Shown here: piece by piece, positions 1-8,079 of the stretch
Numbering within the stretch: the stretch's first letter is position 1
How the letters are laid out: every line of letters begins with the position of its first letter
DNA from: DASRHT01 sp035293765
GTDB taxonomy: Bacteria > Chloroflexota > Ktedonobacteria > Ktedonobacterales > Ktedonobacteraceae
Assembly (NCBI GenBank): GCA_035293765.1
Contig: DATGMF010000060.1
Coordinates: forward strand, 1-64,000
Length of the DNA stretch: 64,000 nt
Reading direction: 5' to 3'
Notes under the pieces: generated by a model
The model's database searches: none
What the model was told of the DNA's origin: nothing
What the model saw: only the letters and a program-made list of their open reading frames with translations
Translations under genes and position numbers: made by a program

Positions 1-1
1 C

Positions 2-1006
2 ACCAGGACGATCACCGTCACCACCGGACAGGGACAGCCAACGCGCCCACCAATCATCCCAGGACGCACGCTGGCCGCGATCACGATGAGTCAAGCGGTG
101 ACCGCGCCCACGACCGGAACGGCGCACCAGGATGCGCAAGCTGCACGCGGAACGATCACCTTTTACAATGCGGCTCCCGTTGAGCAGGTTGTCAGCGTAG
201 GAACGCTTCTCACCAGCGTAGACGGTATCCAGATTGTGACCGAACAGGACGCGATCATCCCCGCCGCGATCCCACCGACAGAGGGACAGGCGACGGTTTC
301 CGCTCATACGGTGGTGACGGGACCAGCAGGTAATATCCCCGCTCGTGCTCTCTATGGGCCGTGTTGTCGGCTCAATGTGTTTGCCGTGAACGGGCCGTTT
401 CACGGTGGAGAGAACGCCCGCGACTATCCAACTGTTACCCCGCAGGATATCAGCATCGTCACCAGCAGCCTGAAAACGAGCCTGGATCAGAGTGTCCAGG
501 CGGCCTTGCACACGCAAGTGCAGAGCAATGAAACGCTCATTACCCCCCTTCCCTGTCAGCAGAGCATGACCGTCGATCATCACCCAGGAGAGGAAGCGGC
601 GCAGGTTCACATTAGCGTTAGCGAGACGTGTACCGGCGCGGTCTATCAGACGCAAGCCTATCAGGATGCGATCACGCAGATTGAGACGCAGCAAGCACAT
701 GCATACCTGGGAGACGGCTATCTCCTAGCGAATGCAGTACAGGGGAGCATTGTGCAGGCCACTATCAACGAGCAGCAGCAAATCGCGCTTGTAGTCAAGA
801 TCGCGGGAACGTGGGTCTATCAGTTTTCCCAGGACGAGCAGCAACGGATGACCACGCTGATTGCAGGCAAGGGGAAGGCGCAGGCCCTCACCTTGTTAGA
901 GCATGTCCCGGGCGTCCAGGCGGTCTCGCTCACGATGAAGAACGATGCCGCGGCCCTTCCCGCTGATGCTAACAGGATTCATCTCGTGGTGCTCATCACG
1001 GGGTAG
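2..1006 (+). CDS. Baseplate J-like surface protein, C-terminal part (5' end outside window)
   Basis: The reading frame is open from base 2 with no stop, so the first ATG at 86 is probably internal and the gene begins before the window. What is visible is a Thr/Gly-rich lead-in, then a beta-rich stretch of the type 'GTITFYNAAPVEQVV..GTLLTS.DG..IVT', which is the pattern of the baseplate J/gp47-like barrel found in large Ktedonobacterial envelope proteins. A long C-terminal part follows (conserved 'GGENARDYP' and two Cys pairs) that I cannot place in a family. Function is unknown; a cell-surface or contractile-apparatus role is only suggested by the domain. The stop lies about 30 bases before a TnpB gene on the same strand. 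Confidence 0.65.
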   Translation, partial: TRTITVTTGQGQPTRPPIIPGRTLAAITMSQAVTAPTTGTAHQDAQAARGTITFYNAAPVEQVVSVGTLLTSVDGIQIVTEQDAIIPAAIPPTEGQATVSAHTVVTGPAGNIPARALYGPCCRLNVFAVNGPFHGGENARDYPTVTPQDISIVTSSLKTSLDQSVQAALHTQVQSNETLITPLPCQQSMTVDHHPGEEAAQVHISVSETCTGAVYQTQAYQDAITQIETQQAHAYLGDGYLLANAVQGSIVQATINEQQQIALVVKIAGTWVYQFSQDEQQRMTTLIAGKGKAQALTLLEHVPGVQAVSLTMKNDAAALPADANRIHLVVLITG

Positions 1007-1043
1007 TATTCGGAGCAACCAGTAGCGGAAGGAGGTGAAACAG

Positions 1044-2300
1044 ATGCAACTTGTTGAACAGACAATCATTAACGAGCATGACCCACGGTATGCGGCTATC
1101 GATGCGGCTGCGTTTGCGGCAAAGAACTTGTACAATCTGGCATTGTACGAATGGCGACAAGCCTTTATCCACCAAAACATCTACCTGAGCTATGCGGAAG
1201 TCTATCATCGGGTAAAGGACTCTGACGCCTATCAGGCATTGCCGCGCAAAGTCTCCAATGACATTTTGCGTCAACTTGATAAGATATGGCGCTCGTTCAG
1301 AAATGGCCTGGAAGAGTGGTACGAGCACCCTGAGAAGTTCACCGGACGGCCACGGGTGCCCAAGTACAAGCACAAAACCAAAGGCCGGTTTATGCTGATT
1401 TATGATGAGCAAGCCATCTCGAAAAGAGCGTTGAAGCGAGGCATGCTGGCTCCATCTGGCTTAGGGATTGAAGTCCCTACCAGACAAAAAACTGTCAAGC
1501 ATGCTCGTATTGTTCCCCGCATGGGGTTCTACGTGGTGGAAGTCGTCTATGAACAAGCCGTGAAACCGGTAGAGGTAAATCCTACGTATTATATGGGAAT
1601 CGACATTGGGATGAATGTGCTAGCGGCGCTAACATCAAATAAGCCGAAGTTCCAATCGGTGATTATTAACGGGCGTCCGCTCAAGAGCATCAACCAGTAC
1701 TATAACAAGCGTCATGCGCAGTTACAAAAGAAGCTTGGCGGGCCTGGCATCACGAAGCGTATGCAGCGTCTTATCAACAAACGCAACAGGCGGATCGATC
1801 ACTACATGCACACGGCAAGCCGCTACATCATTGACTTGCTAGTGAAAGAGGGGATAGGTACGCTTGTCATAGGCAAAAACGATCTTTGGAAGCAGGAGGC
1901 GAACATGGGGAAGCGCAATAATCAAAACTTTGTGCAGATCCCACATGCGCGTTTTGTCTCGATGCTGACCTATAAAGCAGAACTGGTCGGCATCACGGTG
2001 AAGGTCACGGAAGAGTCCTACACTAGTAAAGCCAGCTTCCTTGACCTGGACCCGTTACCAGTTCATAAGAACGGAGGTGATGCCACGCACACGTTTAGCG
2101 GGAGGCGCGTAAAACGCGGGTTATATCGCGCATCGAATGGACGGGACATTCATGCCGACTGTAACGGGTCAGCTAACATTATTCGTAAAGTAGCACCTGA
2201 TGCCTTCGGGGCAAAGGGTGTAGAGGACTTTGCAGTGCATCCGGTGAGGATTACCTTGCGAAATAAACAGAAAGTAGCGCGAAGGGTGGCTCTGCCATAG
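1044..2300 (+). CDS. tnpB: RNA-guided endonuclease TnpB, IS200/IS605 family (stand-alone)
   Basis: TnpB is the RuvC-type, omega-RNA-guided nuclease of IS200/IS605 elements. The RuvC acidic triad is recognisable: Asp in 'GIDIGMN' (about residue 187), Glu in 'TEESYTSKAS' (about 323) and Asp in 'HADCNGSANI' (about 372). The conserved 'NNQNFVQIPHARFVSML' block is also present. The zinc-ribbon Cys pairs of classical TnpB are absent; this is a known variant (TSKASFLD type). ATG 1044 is preferred over GTG 1035 because an AAGGAGGTGA ribosome site ends about six bases before it. No Y1 transposase TnpA is nearby and no clear element end was found on the left, where only 37 bases separate it from the previous stop. 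It could be a mobilised-in-trans element or a domesticated nuclease. Confidence 0.9.
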   Translation: MQLVEQTIINEHDPRYAAIDAAAFAAKNLYNLALYEWRQAFIHQNIYLSYAEVYHRVKDSDAYQALPRKVSNDILRQLDKIWRSFRNGLEEWYEHPEKFTGRPRVPKYKHKTKGRFMLIYDEQAISKRALKRGMLAPSGLGIEVPTRQKTVKHARIVPRMGFYVVEVVYEQAVKPVEVNPTYYMGIDIGMNVLAALTSNKPKFQSVIINGRPLKSINQYYNKRHAQLQKKLGGPGITKRMQRLINKRNRRIDHYMHTASRYIIDLLVKEGIGTLVIGKNDLWKQEANMGKRNNQNFVQIPHARFVSMLTYKAELVGITVKVTEESYTSKASFLDLDPLPVHKNGGDATHTFSGRRVKRGLYRASNGRDIHADCNGSANIIRKVAPDAFGAKGVEDFAVHPVRITLRNKQKVARRVALP

Positions 2301-2398
2301 TCCGCGAGATTTTCTGGCACTGTTAAAAAAGAAGTTGTTGTAAAAATGCAGACATGGCTATGATGTTTGCATTGTGTATAGAAGGAGGTCTGTCTTAT

Positions 2399-2737
2399 AT
2401 GGTTATTACTTTTACGACGTTGCTGCTATGGCTATTGATTGCTATTCTTGTCGGATTTATTGGGGAGCTGATCGCGGGGCGGCGTGCGCCCGACGGCATC
2501 ATTGGAGCCATTATTGTTGGCTTCCTCGCCATTTTCTTGATCGTTGGCGTCTTCCACTTTGCTATCGCAGGTGAGCCGACGCTGGCTGGCGTGCCCTTAA
2601 TCAGCTCGATTATCGTGGCTGCCCTGCTGGTCGTTCTCTGGAGCGGCTTTGCCTATCGCCGCGTCCGCCCATATTACGAGCGCTACTACTATCGCCGTGG
2701 CGGCTATGCCCGCCGTCCGCGTCGTCGCTGGTGGTAG
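2399..2737 (+). CDS. GlsB/YeaQ/YmgE family small membrane protein
   Basis: A 112-residue protein with three hydrophobic helices and the family's Gly-rich first and second helices ('ILVGFIGELIAG', 'GIIGAIIVGFLAIFL'). The family (transglycosylase-associated, PF04226) is stress-linked in other bacteria, but its molecular role is unresolved. The C-terminus is an odd Arg/Tyr-rich tail (about 25 residues, many RR and YY pairs), which should be cytoplasmic and could bind nucleic acid or acidic lipid; that is a guess. ATG 2399 is chosen because a strong GAAGGAGGT site sits eight bases upstream; the earlier in-frame ATG at 2354 has none. Confidence 0.8.
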   Translation: MVITFTTLLLWLLIAILVGFIGELIAGRRAPDGIIGAIIVGFLAIFLIVGVFHFAIAGEPTLAGVPLISSIIVAALLVVLWSGFAYRRVRPYYERYYYRRGGYARRPRRRWW

Positions 2738-2801
2738 AGGGAATCCCGAGGAGATAGGAGCCATGGCGCTCGTATCTCCTCTTCTTTTGCCCTGACGCTC
2801 T

Positions 2802-3209
2802 CTATTGTGGCAGCAGATGCCTGGAGAGCAGGAAAGCACTGAAATCGGCCAGGCTCTCCACTTCTCCTTCATCGAGCATATTCACAATGCGCCTGACTAC
2901 GACACGGCGCGGCTGATTGGGGGTCGTGGGCAACGTGAAGCCAATCGCGTTAGTCAATTGTGGCTCGCGGTCATTGCGAATAGCATCTGCCATCAATTCG
3001 AGCAGGTCGGCCAGGTCAAGCTCCAGCGCATGCGCCAGGCTTTCCAGCACCTTCGCCGAAGGATATTTCTGGCCGCGCTCAATCTCCCCAACATAAATTT
3101 CTGATAATCCTGCTTTCTCGCCCAACTCCTTAATTGTAAGGCCGTGCTCCTGGCGCTCCTGCCGGATGACGCGCCCAATAATTTCCTGTAAATCCACCGG
3201 CTCTGGCAT
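2802..3209 (-). CDS. XRE-family transcriptional regulator
   Basis: A 135-residue protein. Residues 9-65 form a Cro/CI helix-turn-helix: 'IGRVIRQERQEHGLTIKEL', then 'AGLSEIYVGEIERGQKYPS' (recognition helix), then the usual 'LESLAHALEL' closing helix. The C-terminal half is helical with no recognised ligand domain. It is divergent from the DUF4177-like/clpP pair, and the intergenic region holds two copies of a palindrome that could be its operator, so autoregulation and control of clpP are plausible. The DNA-binding assignment is clear from sequence; the targets are inferred. Confidence 0.88.
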   Translation of the reverse strand: MPEPVDLQEIIGRVIRQERQEHGLTIKELGEKAGLSEIYVGEIERGQKYPSAKVLESLAHALELDLADLLELMADAIRNDREPQLTNAIGFTLPTTPNQPRRVVVRRIVNMLDEGEVESLADFSAFLLSRHLLPQ

Positions 3210-3225
3210 CTCTTCGATCCTTCCT

Positions 3226-3267
3226 ATGCTTAAAGCATTGCCCGCTTTTATTCTATGCTATTAGCAT
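3226..3267. promoter_or_regulatory. Two copies of palindrome ATGCT-N3-AGCAT, putative XRE operator
   Basis: Bases 3226-3238 read ATGCTTAAAGCAT and bases 3255-3267 read ATGCTATTAGCAT; the second extends to TATGCTATTAGCATA. The centres are 29 bases apart, close to three helical turns. The sites lie just upstream of the XRE gene start (3209, minus) and about 90 bases before the divergent DUF4177-like gene. Spacing, symmetry and duplication fit an operator for a dimeric XRE repressor, although binding is inferred. A weaker third palindromic site (CTATTAGTATAG) lies at 3277-3288. Confidence 0.55.
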
Positions 3268-3350
3268 ATCTTATCTCTATTAGTATAGGCCATCCGCGTG
3301 CTATATTCAAGAGGAAGTGATAGACAAACTGACAAAAGGAGAACAACGCT

Positions 3351-3629
3351 ATGTTTATTGTACAACCTTCGCGTATACGGATGGCAGAACATTCTGAACT
3401 TCGCTCCTCTATACATGTCCCGATGGTCTATGAAAAGGTGGCCGTAGAACCGAGCCATTGGGAGTATCACGTTTTGGCGGTGGATACAAGCGAGCAAGCG
3501 CCACCGACGGAGACCCAGCTCAACGAACTGGGGAAAAAAGGCTGGGTGCTGGCAGGCATGCTGGACGAACGAGCGAGCGGCAGGGGCAAGATGGTCCACT
3601 TTTACTTTGTGCGACAGTCAATGGAATGA
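3351..3629 (+). CDS. DUF4177-like small protein
   Basis: A 92-residue protein whose second half matches the DUF4177 pattern: 'WEYHVLAVDTS' as a first beta strand, then 'LNELGKKGWVLAGML' (the LNxLGxxGWxL signature), then a closing strand 'MVHFYFVRQ'. The family is small and beta-alpha-beta in character with no settled function. An AAAGGAG site lies eight bases before the ATG. It is followed after 42 bases by clpP and probably shares its transcript. No signal peptide or membrane helix is seen. Confidence 0.7.
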   Translation: MFIVQPSRIRMAEHSELRSSIHVPMVYEKVAVEPSHWEYHVLAVDTSEQAPPTETQLNELGKKGWVLAGMLDERASGRGKMVHFYFVRQSME

Positions 3630-3671
3630 TTGAGTTATCACTATCAGGTGTATCTGAAAGGAGTAAATATC

Positions 3672-4271
3672 ATGGCATCGAGCTTGTTTGTGCCAACAGT
3701 GATAGAATCAACCGGGCGAGGGGAACGGGCCTATGACCTTTTCTCGCGCCTACTAAAAGAGCGCATTATCATGGTCAACGGCCCCATTGAAGAGGGCATG
3801 GCGAACCTTGTAGTGGCCCAGCTCCTCTTCCTGGCGGCTGAGGATAACCAGCGTGAAATCAATATGTATATCAACTCCCCTGGAGGAGCGGTCAATGCGG
3901 GGCTGGGCATCTACGATACTATGCGCAGTCTGCCCTGCCCGATCTCAACGACCTGCGTTGGCTACGCCGCCAGCTTCGGCACCATCCTTCTGATGGCCGG
4001 TGATCGTGGCCTACGCCGTTCCTTACCGCATGCTCGTATTCACATGCACCAGCCATTACAGGGAGGACTCAGCGGGCAGGCGACGGATATTGATATTCAC
4101 GCTCGTGAAATCTTGCACCTGCGTGACGTGTTAAATGATATCATTCATCACCACACCGGCCAGTCATTGGAGCGCATTCGCAAAGATACCGACCGCGACT
4201 TTTTTATGAGCGCGGAGGAGGCAAAAGAATACGGCATTATCGATGAGGTGCTCACGCTGGCAGAGAAGTAA
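3672..4271 (+). CDS. clpP: ATP-dependent Clp protease proteolytic subunit
   Basis: ClpP forms the tetradecameric serine-protease chamber fed by ClpX, ClpC or ClpA unfoldases. The 199-residue product has the usual length. The catalytic triad is complete: Ser101 in 'GYAASFGT', His126 in 'HMHQP' and Asp176 in 'DTDRDFFMSAEEA'. The oxyanion and substrate strand motif 'YINSPGGAVNAG' is present. ATG 3672 is preferred to a TTG at 3630 because a GAAAGGAG site lies directly upstream. The residue after the catalytic Ser is Phe instead of the common Met. It is preceded by a DUF4177-like gene and followed by a perfect 16-bp inverted repeat. It is likely one of several ClpP paralogues, because no unfoldase gene is nearby. 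Confidence 0.95.
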   Translation: MASSLFVPTVIESTGRGERAYDLFSRLLKERIIMVNGPIEEGMANLVVAQLLFLAAEDNQREINMYINSPGGAVNAGLGIYDTMRSLPCPISTTCVGYAASFGTILLMAGDRGLRRSLPHARIHMHQPLQGGLSGQATDIDIHAREILHLRDVLNDIIHHHTGQSLERIRKDTDRDFFMSAEEAKEYGIIDEVLTLAEK

Positions 4272-4290
4272 TCAACGCCAGGATGCCACA

Positions 4291-4341
4291 CAACAAGCGG
4301 CAAGGCAAGCTTTCTCTATCCGCTCGCCTTGCCGCTTGTTG
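4291..4341. terminator. Perfect 16-bp inverted repeat, bidirectional terminator candidate
   Basis: Left arm 4291-4306 (CAACAAGCGGCAAGGC) pairs exactly with 4326-4341, with a 19-base loop. It lies between the convergent ends of clpP and the following SDR gene. There is no long T run, so it may act as an RNA-stabilising or bidirectional hairpin more than as a classic intrinsic terminator. Confidence 0.6.
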
Positions 4342-4368
4342 GCCGTTTGGCTTTGCTCAAAGGTTATC

Positions 4369-5403
4369 CTATGTCCGGCTCACATTCTGATTGTACTCTT
4401 GCGTGGCCCGTTGCCCTAAAGAGGTCACAAACGATTGTGAGAGCGATGTCTCGCTCTCCCTCCCTTTCCAGCGATCAAGCCCTTCAGCCTTCCCTTCCCG
4501 TGGCAGCAAACGATCTGTAATACTCATTATCTTCATTGTCGTGCCGGGAAAAAGGCCGTGGAAGCGGGCCAGCAGTTTAGCAGGAAAAGTTAAGGTGATC
4601 TCTGCTTTGTTCTTGCGCGTTGCCTGCACAATGCTGCGGGCCGCCTTCTGCGCGCTCATCGAGAGTAGAGGCAGGCTATCGGCCAGGTCAAACCAGGTAA
4701 ACTCAGCATGATGTTTGCCCTTGAAGATGGCATTAACGGGCGAGCCGGTACGCATCAGTCCAGGAATCGCCGTTATAACATGGATGCCTTTTCTCTTGAG
4801 TTCGGCGTAAAGCCCTTCTGAGAAGCCGGTAAGGGCAAATTTGGCGCAGGTATAGGGGAGAAGATGGGGCACGCCCACCTTGCCTCCAATGGAGCAGATA
4901 TTGACGATGCGGCCTTGCTTGCGCTCAAGCATCTGAGGAACGACCGCCATTGTGGCATAGATGGCTCCCCAATACATAATCCGCATACTATCTTCGTAGT
5001 CGTCGAGCGTTTGCGCCTCTATTGGTCCCACCGTGATGATGCCCGCGTTGTTCACCAGGATGTCTATCCGTCCAAAGTGCTCTGTGGCCTGATCAACGAG
5101 CTGCCGGACCTGCTCTCGCTGCGTCATATCACAGGGGATTGCCAGCACATCCGCCCCCCTTTCCGCGAGACGCTGGCGAGCCTGTTCCAGTTCTGGCTCA
5201 TCACGGGCGCAAAGGACAATTCTGCCACCCTGAAGCGCGAATTCTTCAGCCAGCGCCAGCCCTAATCCACGAGAGCCGCCCGTAATCAGGACAACCTTTC
5301 CCAGGAAATTTGGCCCCGGTCTATGGACGAATTTCCAACCGAAAAGCAAGGCTTTCGCCACATCAACTATTGTCACACGCTCCTGAGTATGTGTTGAGCC
5401 CAT
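4369..5403 (-). CDS. Short-chain dehydrogenase/reductase (SDR)
   Basis: A 344-residue NAD(P)-dependent oxidoreductase. Visible motifs are the Rossmann glycine loop 'TGGSRGLGLA', the 'NNAG' motif, and a catalytic Ser/Tyr/Lys set ('CSIGG' and 'YTCAK'). About 40 residues precede the Rossmann fold and a basic, poorly conserved tail of about 90 residues follows; this fits the classical SDRs with a C-terminal extension that act on lipid-like substrates. ATG 5403 is favoured over 5424 because AGGAG lies seven bases upstream. It sits beside a second SDR and a molybdopterin oxidoreductase on the same strand. Substrate is unknown. Confidence 0.85.
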   Translation of the reverse strand: MGSTHTQERVTIVDVAKALLFGWKFVHRPGPNFLGKVVLITGGSRGLGLALAEEFALQGGRIVLCARDEPELEQARQRLAERGADVLAIPCDMTQREQVRQLVDQATEHFGRIDILVNNAGIITVGPIEAQTLDDYEDSMRIMYWGAIYATMAVVPQMLERKQGRIVNICSIGGKVGVPHLLPYTCAKFALTGFSEGLYAELKRKGIHVITAIPGLMRTGSPVNAIFKGKHHAEFTWFDLADSLPLLSMSAQKAARSIVQATRKNKAEITLTFPAKLLARFHGLFPGTTMKIMSITDRLLPREGKAEGLDRWKGRESETSLSQSFVTSLGQRATQEYNQNVSRT

Positions 5404-5456
5404 ATCATCGCTCCTGTCTTTCATCAGTGACGTTCCACGACTTTCGCCATCGCCCT

Positions 5457-6968
5457 TTATATTTCCGCCCCTCTTCCGTAATACATCGTATCTTCACGCG
5501 ATCCCCCTTGACCGGCACGAATATCGTCATATCGCGCAACCAGCTCGATTGAGCGCAGGTACTTCACCATTTTGTAGCCTAAAACCGTCTCGACGCGCAG
5601 GCGCAGAGGAGCCCCATGAGGAATAGGCAGCGGCTCGTCATTGAGGTCGTAGGCTAGAATAGTTTGCGGATGCCGCGCCAGCTCAAAGTCAATGACCTCA
5701 TAGAATGGATAGTAATGCACCCCATCAAGACTGTGCTGATCGAGTCCATAGGAGGTAAAGACCAGGTAGCGCGCCTCCGGCAACGGCTGACAACGGTCCA
5801 GTATCTCGCTGACGGACACTCCTGTCCATTTGCCAACGCCCGACCAGCCCTGAATACAGTTGTGCTTGGTGATCTGGGTAGTCGCGGGCAAGGAGCGCAG
5901 ATCTTCCAGGGAGAGGCAGAGGGGATGCTTCACCAGTCCGCATACTTCGAGCTTCCAATCGCGGAAGTTGTTCTGGCCCAGAACACGATACTCTTCGCTG
6001 GTGGGCGGCGCGCCGTTGACCCAGAAATAGGGCGATATGTCAGCTTCTTTGTAGTGCTGCACCGACGTTTCGCCATGCAAGAGCAATTTGCGCGTGGGAT
6101 CTATCACTGATCCCAGAGCATGCTGCACTTTCCGCCGATGACGGGCAGAGTAGAGCGTTGACCAGACATAGACGATCAATACGAAGACCAGCGCAGCAAT
6201 AGCAATCTCACCCGCTTGCGCAAAACTTGTCTGATCGCTGCCGAGCACGATGTCGCGAATGTTGTTTTGAAAGTGGACGATGAGCACCAGGGCTGTGTGA
6301 ATGACGATAAAGCCCAGGAAGGCGAGCAGGCTCAAGAAATGCAGGCTGCGCCCCACCTGGCGCCCGCCAAAAATCTTGATATACCAGGGGAAGCGACCGG
6401 CGACCGCGGGCGACATCGTCGCGCCCGTGAGCAGCATAAACGGTGCGAGCAGAAAGACCACAGCCGCATAGGCGAGTTGCTGCAACGGGTCATAGGGGTG
6501 AAAATCGCTGGCTGGCGGAATATGGAAAGTGATATAGGTGAGAAAGGTATGCCACGCGTCAGGAAAGATAGACCATGATGTGGGGATCAAGCGGCTCCAT
6601 TCGCCGGTGCCAAAGAGTAGCACCACGTAGATCACGCCGTTCAGCACCCAGAAAATGACGGAGAAGAAATGCCAGTGCCGGCCAATGCCCAGGTTCTTCC
6701 CGCCGGGCAGCGCCAGCCAGGGGGATGCGTCTATCTCATCATCCAGGGAGGTATAAACCACATCCTTATTTACTGGCACTTTTTTTCTGGTAAATTTGAT
6801 CCACTCCTTCCCCGGCGTACAGTTATCATTCCAGTACAGACGGGGATGGGCGGCCAGAATTTGCAGTCCGCTGCGAATCAGCAAGCCGATAAAGAGCAGG
6901 TTGATAAAGTGGCTGACGCGCAACCAGGCTGGAAATCCGAGGGAAGCAATCACCAGATGCATGCTCAT
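5457..6968 (-). CDS. Cytochrome b-type membrane domain fused to molybdopterin (sulfite oxidase-like) oxidoreductase
   Basis: A 503-residue two-part protein. Residues 1 to about 290 carry about five membrane helices with His residues placed for haem b ('RVSHFINLLF', 'GRHWHFFSV', 'RSLHFLSLL', 'VIHTAL'). Residues from about 330 form a sulfite-oxidase/YedY-type molybdopterin domain, with the Mo-ligating Cys in 'KHNCIQGWSGVGKWTGV' (about residue 371) and the 'PHGAPLRLR' motif. In MsrP/YedYZ the two functions are separate proteins, so this looks like a natural catalytic-plus-anchor fusion that passes electrons to or from the quinone pool. There is no Tat signal, so topology of the Mo domain is open. 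ATG 6968 overlaps the stop of the upstream SDR (TAATG), indicating translational coupling. Confidence 0.88.
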   Translation of the reverse strand: MSMHLVIASLGFPAWLRVSHFINLLFIGLLIRSGLQILAAHPRLYWNDNCTPGKEWIKFTRKKVPVNKDVVYTSLDDEIDASPWLALPGGKNLGIGRHWHFFSVIFWVLNGVIYVVLLFGTGEWSRLIPTSWSIFPDAWHTFLTYITFHIPPASDFHPYDPLQQLAYAAVVFLLAPFMLLTGATMSPAVAGRFPWYIKIFGGRQVGRSLHFLSLLAFLGFIVIHTALVLIVHFQNNIRDIVLGSDQTSFAQAGEIAIAALVFVLIVYVWSTLYSARHRRKVQHALGSVIDPTRKLLLHGETSVQHYKEADISPYFWVNGAPPTSEEYRVLGQNNFRDWKLEVCGLVKHPLCLSLEDLRSLPATTQITKHNCIQGWSGVGKWTGVSVSEILDRCQPLPEARYLVFTSYGLDQHSLDGVHYYPFYEVIDFELARHPQTILAYDLNDEPLPIPHGAPLRLRVETVLGYKMVKYLRSIELVARYDDIRAGQGGSREDTMYYGRGAEI

Positions 6969-7972
6969 TACTTCCTCCACAACAGAACACCGGCGATAGC
7001 CCCCGCCACGCCGCTTGCGACGAGCGAGAGCAGACCACGATGCGTATCAGCCCACAACTGCCAGCTCTTGCCGCTGGCTCTGTTATCGAAAGCTCCGTGC
7101 GCCCCATAATCGCGATCCTCGTCAACGGGCGCCCAGAGATTATTTGAACGATCAGGATCGGCTGGCTCGGAAGTCTGCTGCGATTTGTAGCCTGTTTTGC
7201 CGAGGTACCGATCACCTAGCCCCGAGAATAGTTTGTTGCCCTGGATCACAATCACCGTGGACAGGCCGATGTAAAGCTGACGGCGATAATGGTCAGCTAC
7301 CCAGGAGACGCCCCTGGCAATCACCTCAGGCTGATAGATTGGCGGCACAGGCTGCGCCTTATGCGGCAGGCGACTCTTTACCCAGCCAAACTGGGGAGTA
7401 TTGACGGCGGGCAATTGCACCATCGAAATTTTGACGTTGCTTTTGTCGTGGATCAGCTCGCAACGTACCGATTCGGTGAAGCCTTGAATGCCATGTTTGG
7501 CCCCACAATAGGCTGACTGTAACGGAATGCCTCGATATGCCAGCGCAGAGCCGACCTGAATGATGCGCCCCTGATCGCGTGGGAGCATGCGATGTAGAGC
7601 CGCCATTGTACCGTAGACCTGCCCCAGGTACGTCACTTCCGTCACCCGCTTGAACTCGTCCGGCTTCATCTCTTTAAATGGTGAAAAGACCGAAGCCATC
7701 GCGACGTTAATCCAGATATCAATCGGTCCAAAAGTTTCTTCAACCTGTGAAGCCGCCGCCTCTATTTGATTGACATCAGCGACATCAGTTGGGATCGCGA
7801 GAGCTTTTCCTCCTCGCTCCTCAACATCTTTACGCGCTCCCTCCAGCCCTTCATGTCCACGAGCAAGCAGCCCGATATGCGCGCCTCGCTTAGCAAATTC
7901 GCGCGCAATGGCACGCCCCACCCCGGCTGAGGCGCCGGTTATAACGACAACTTCGGGATTTTTTACAGCCAT
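6968..7972 (-). CDS. SDR-family oxidoreductase with C-terminal membrane helix
   Basis: A 334-residue protein. The N-terminal 250 residues are a classical SDR: 'TGASAGVGRA' cofactor loop, 'GSALAY' catalytic Ser and 'YCGAK' Tyr/Lys pair. The usual NNAG motif is altered to 'INVAMAS', as in several SDRs of this subgroup. The last 20 residues ('LLSLVASGVAGAIAGVLLW') form a membrane helix, so the enzyme is probably tethered to the membrane next to its coupled partner. ATG 7972 has a GAGG site six bases upstream. Its stop codon overlaps the start of the cytochrome/molybdopterin gene, so the two are co-translated. Whether SDR and Mo enzyme act on the same substrate is inferred. Confidence 0.85.
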   Translation of the reverse strand: MAVKNPEVVVITGASAGVGRAIAREFAKRGAHIGLLARGHEGLEGARKDVEERGGKALAIPTDVADVNQIEAAASQVEETFGPIDIWINVAMASVFSPFKEMKPDEFKRVTEVTYLGQVYGTMAALHRMLPRDQGRIIQVGSALAYRGIPLQSAYCGAKHGIQGFTESVRCELIHDKSNVKISMVQLPAVNTPQFGWVKSRLPHKAQPVPPIYQPEVIARGVSWVADHYRRQLYIGLSTVIVIQGNKLFSGLGDRYLGKTGYKSQQTSEPADPDRSNNLWAPVDEDRDYGAHGAFDNRASGKSWQLWADTHRGLLSLVASGVAGAIAGVLLWRK

Positions 7973-7983
7973 ATCTATCCTCT

Positions 7984-8079
7984 TCAATCCAGGAGAGCAA
8001 AACACCTGCTCTCACCAACCGTTATCCGTAACGCATCCGCAAGGTGCGGCTCATCCTCAACAACCAGTATTCGTTTCAT
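7984..8079 (-). pseudogene. Truncated response-regulator receiver fragment
   Basis: A 31-codon frame starts with ATG at 8079 behind a GGAGAG ribosome site and reads 'MKRILVVEDEPHLADALRI', the exact opening of an OmpR/NarL-type receiver domain with its acidic pair, followed by a TGA. The rest of the receiver, including the phospho-Asp, is missing, so it cannot work as a response regulator. It ends 11 bases before the SDR start and could now act only as a leader peptide that couples translation into the SDR. Confidence 0.7.

Noticed and set aside
1035..1043. GTG 1035 as start of tnpB
   Set aside because: The GTG lies inside the ribosome site AGGAGGTGA, so ATG 1044 is the better start.
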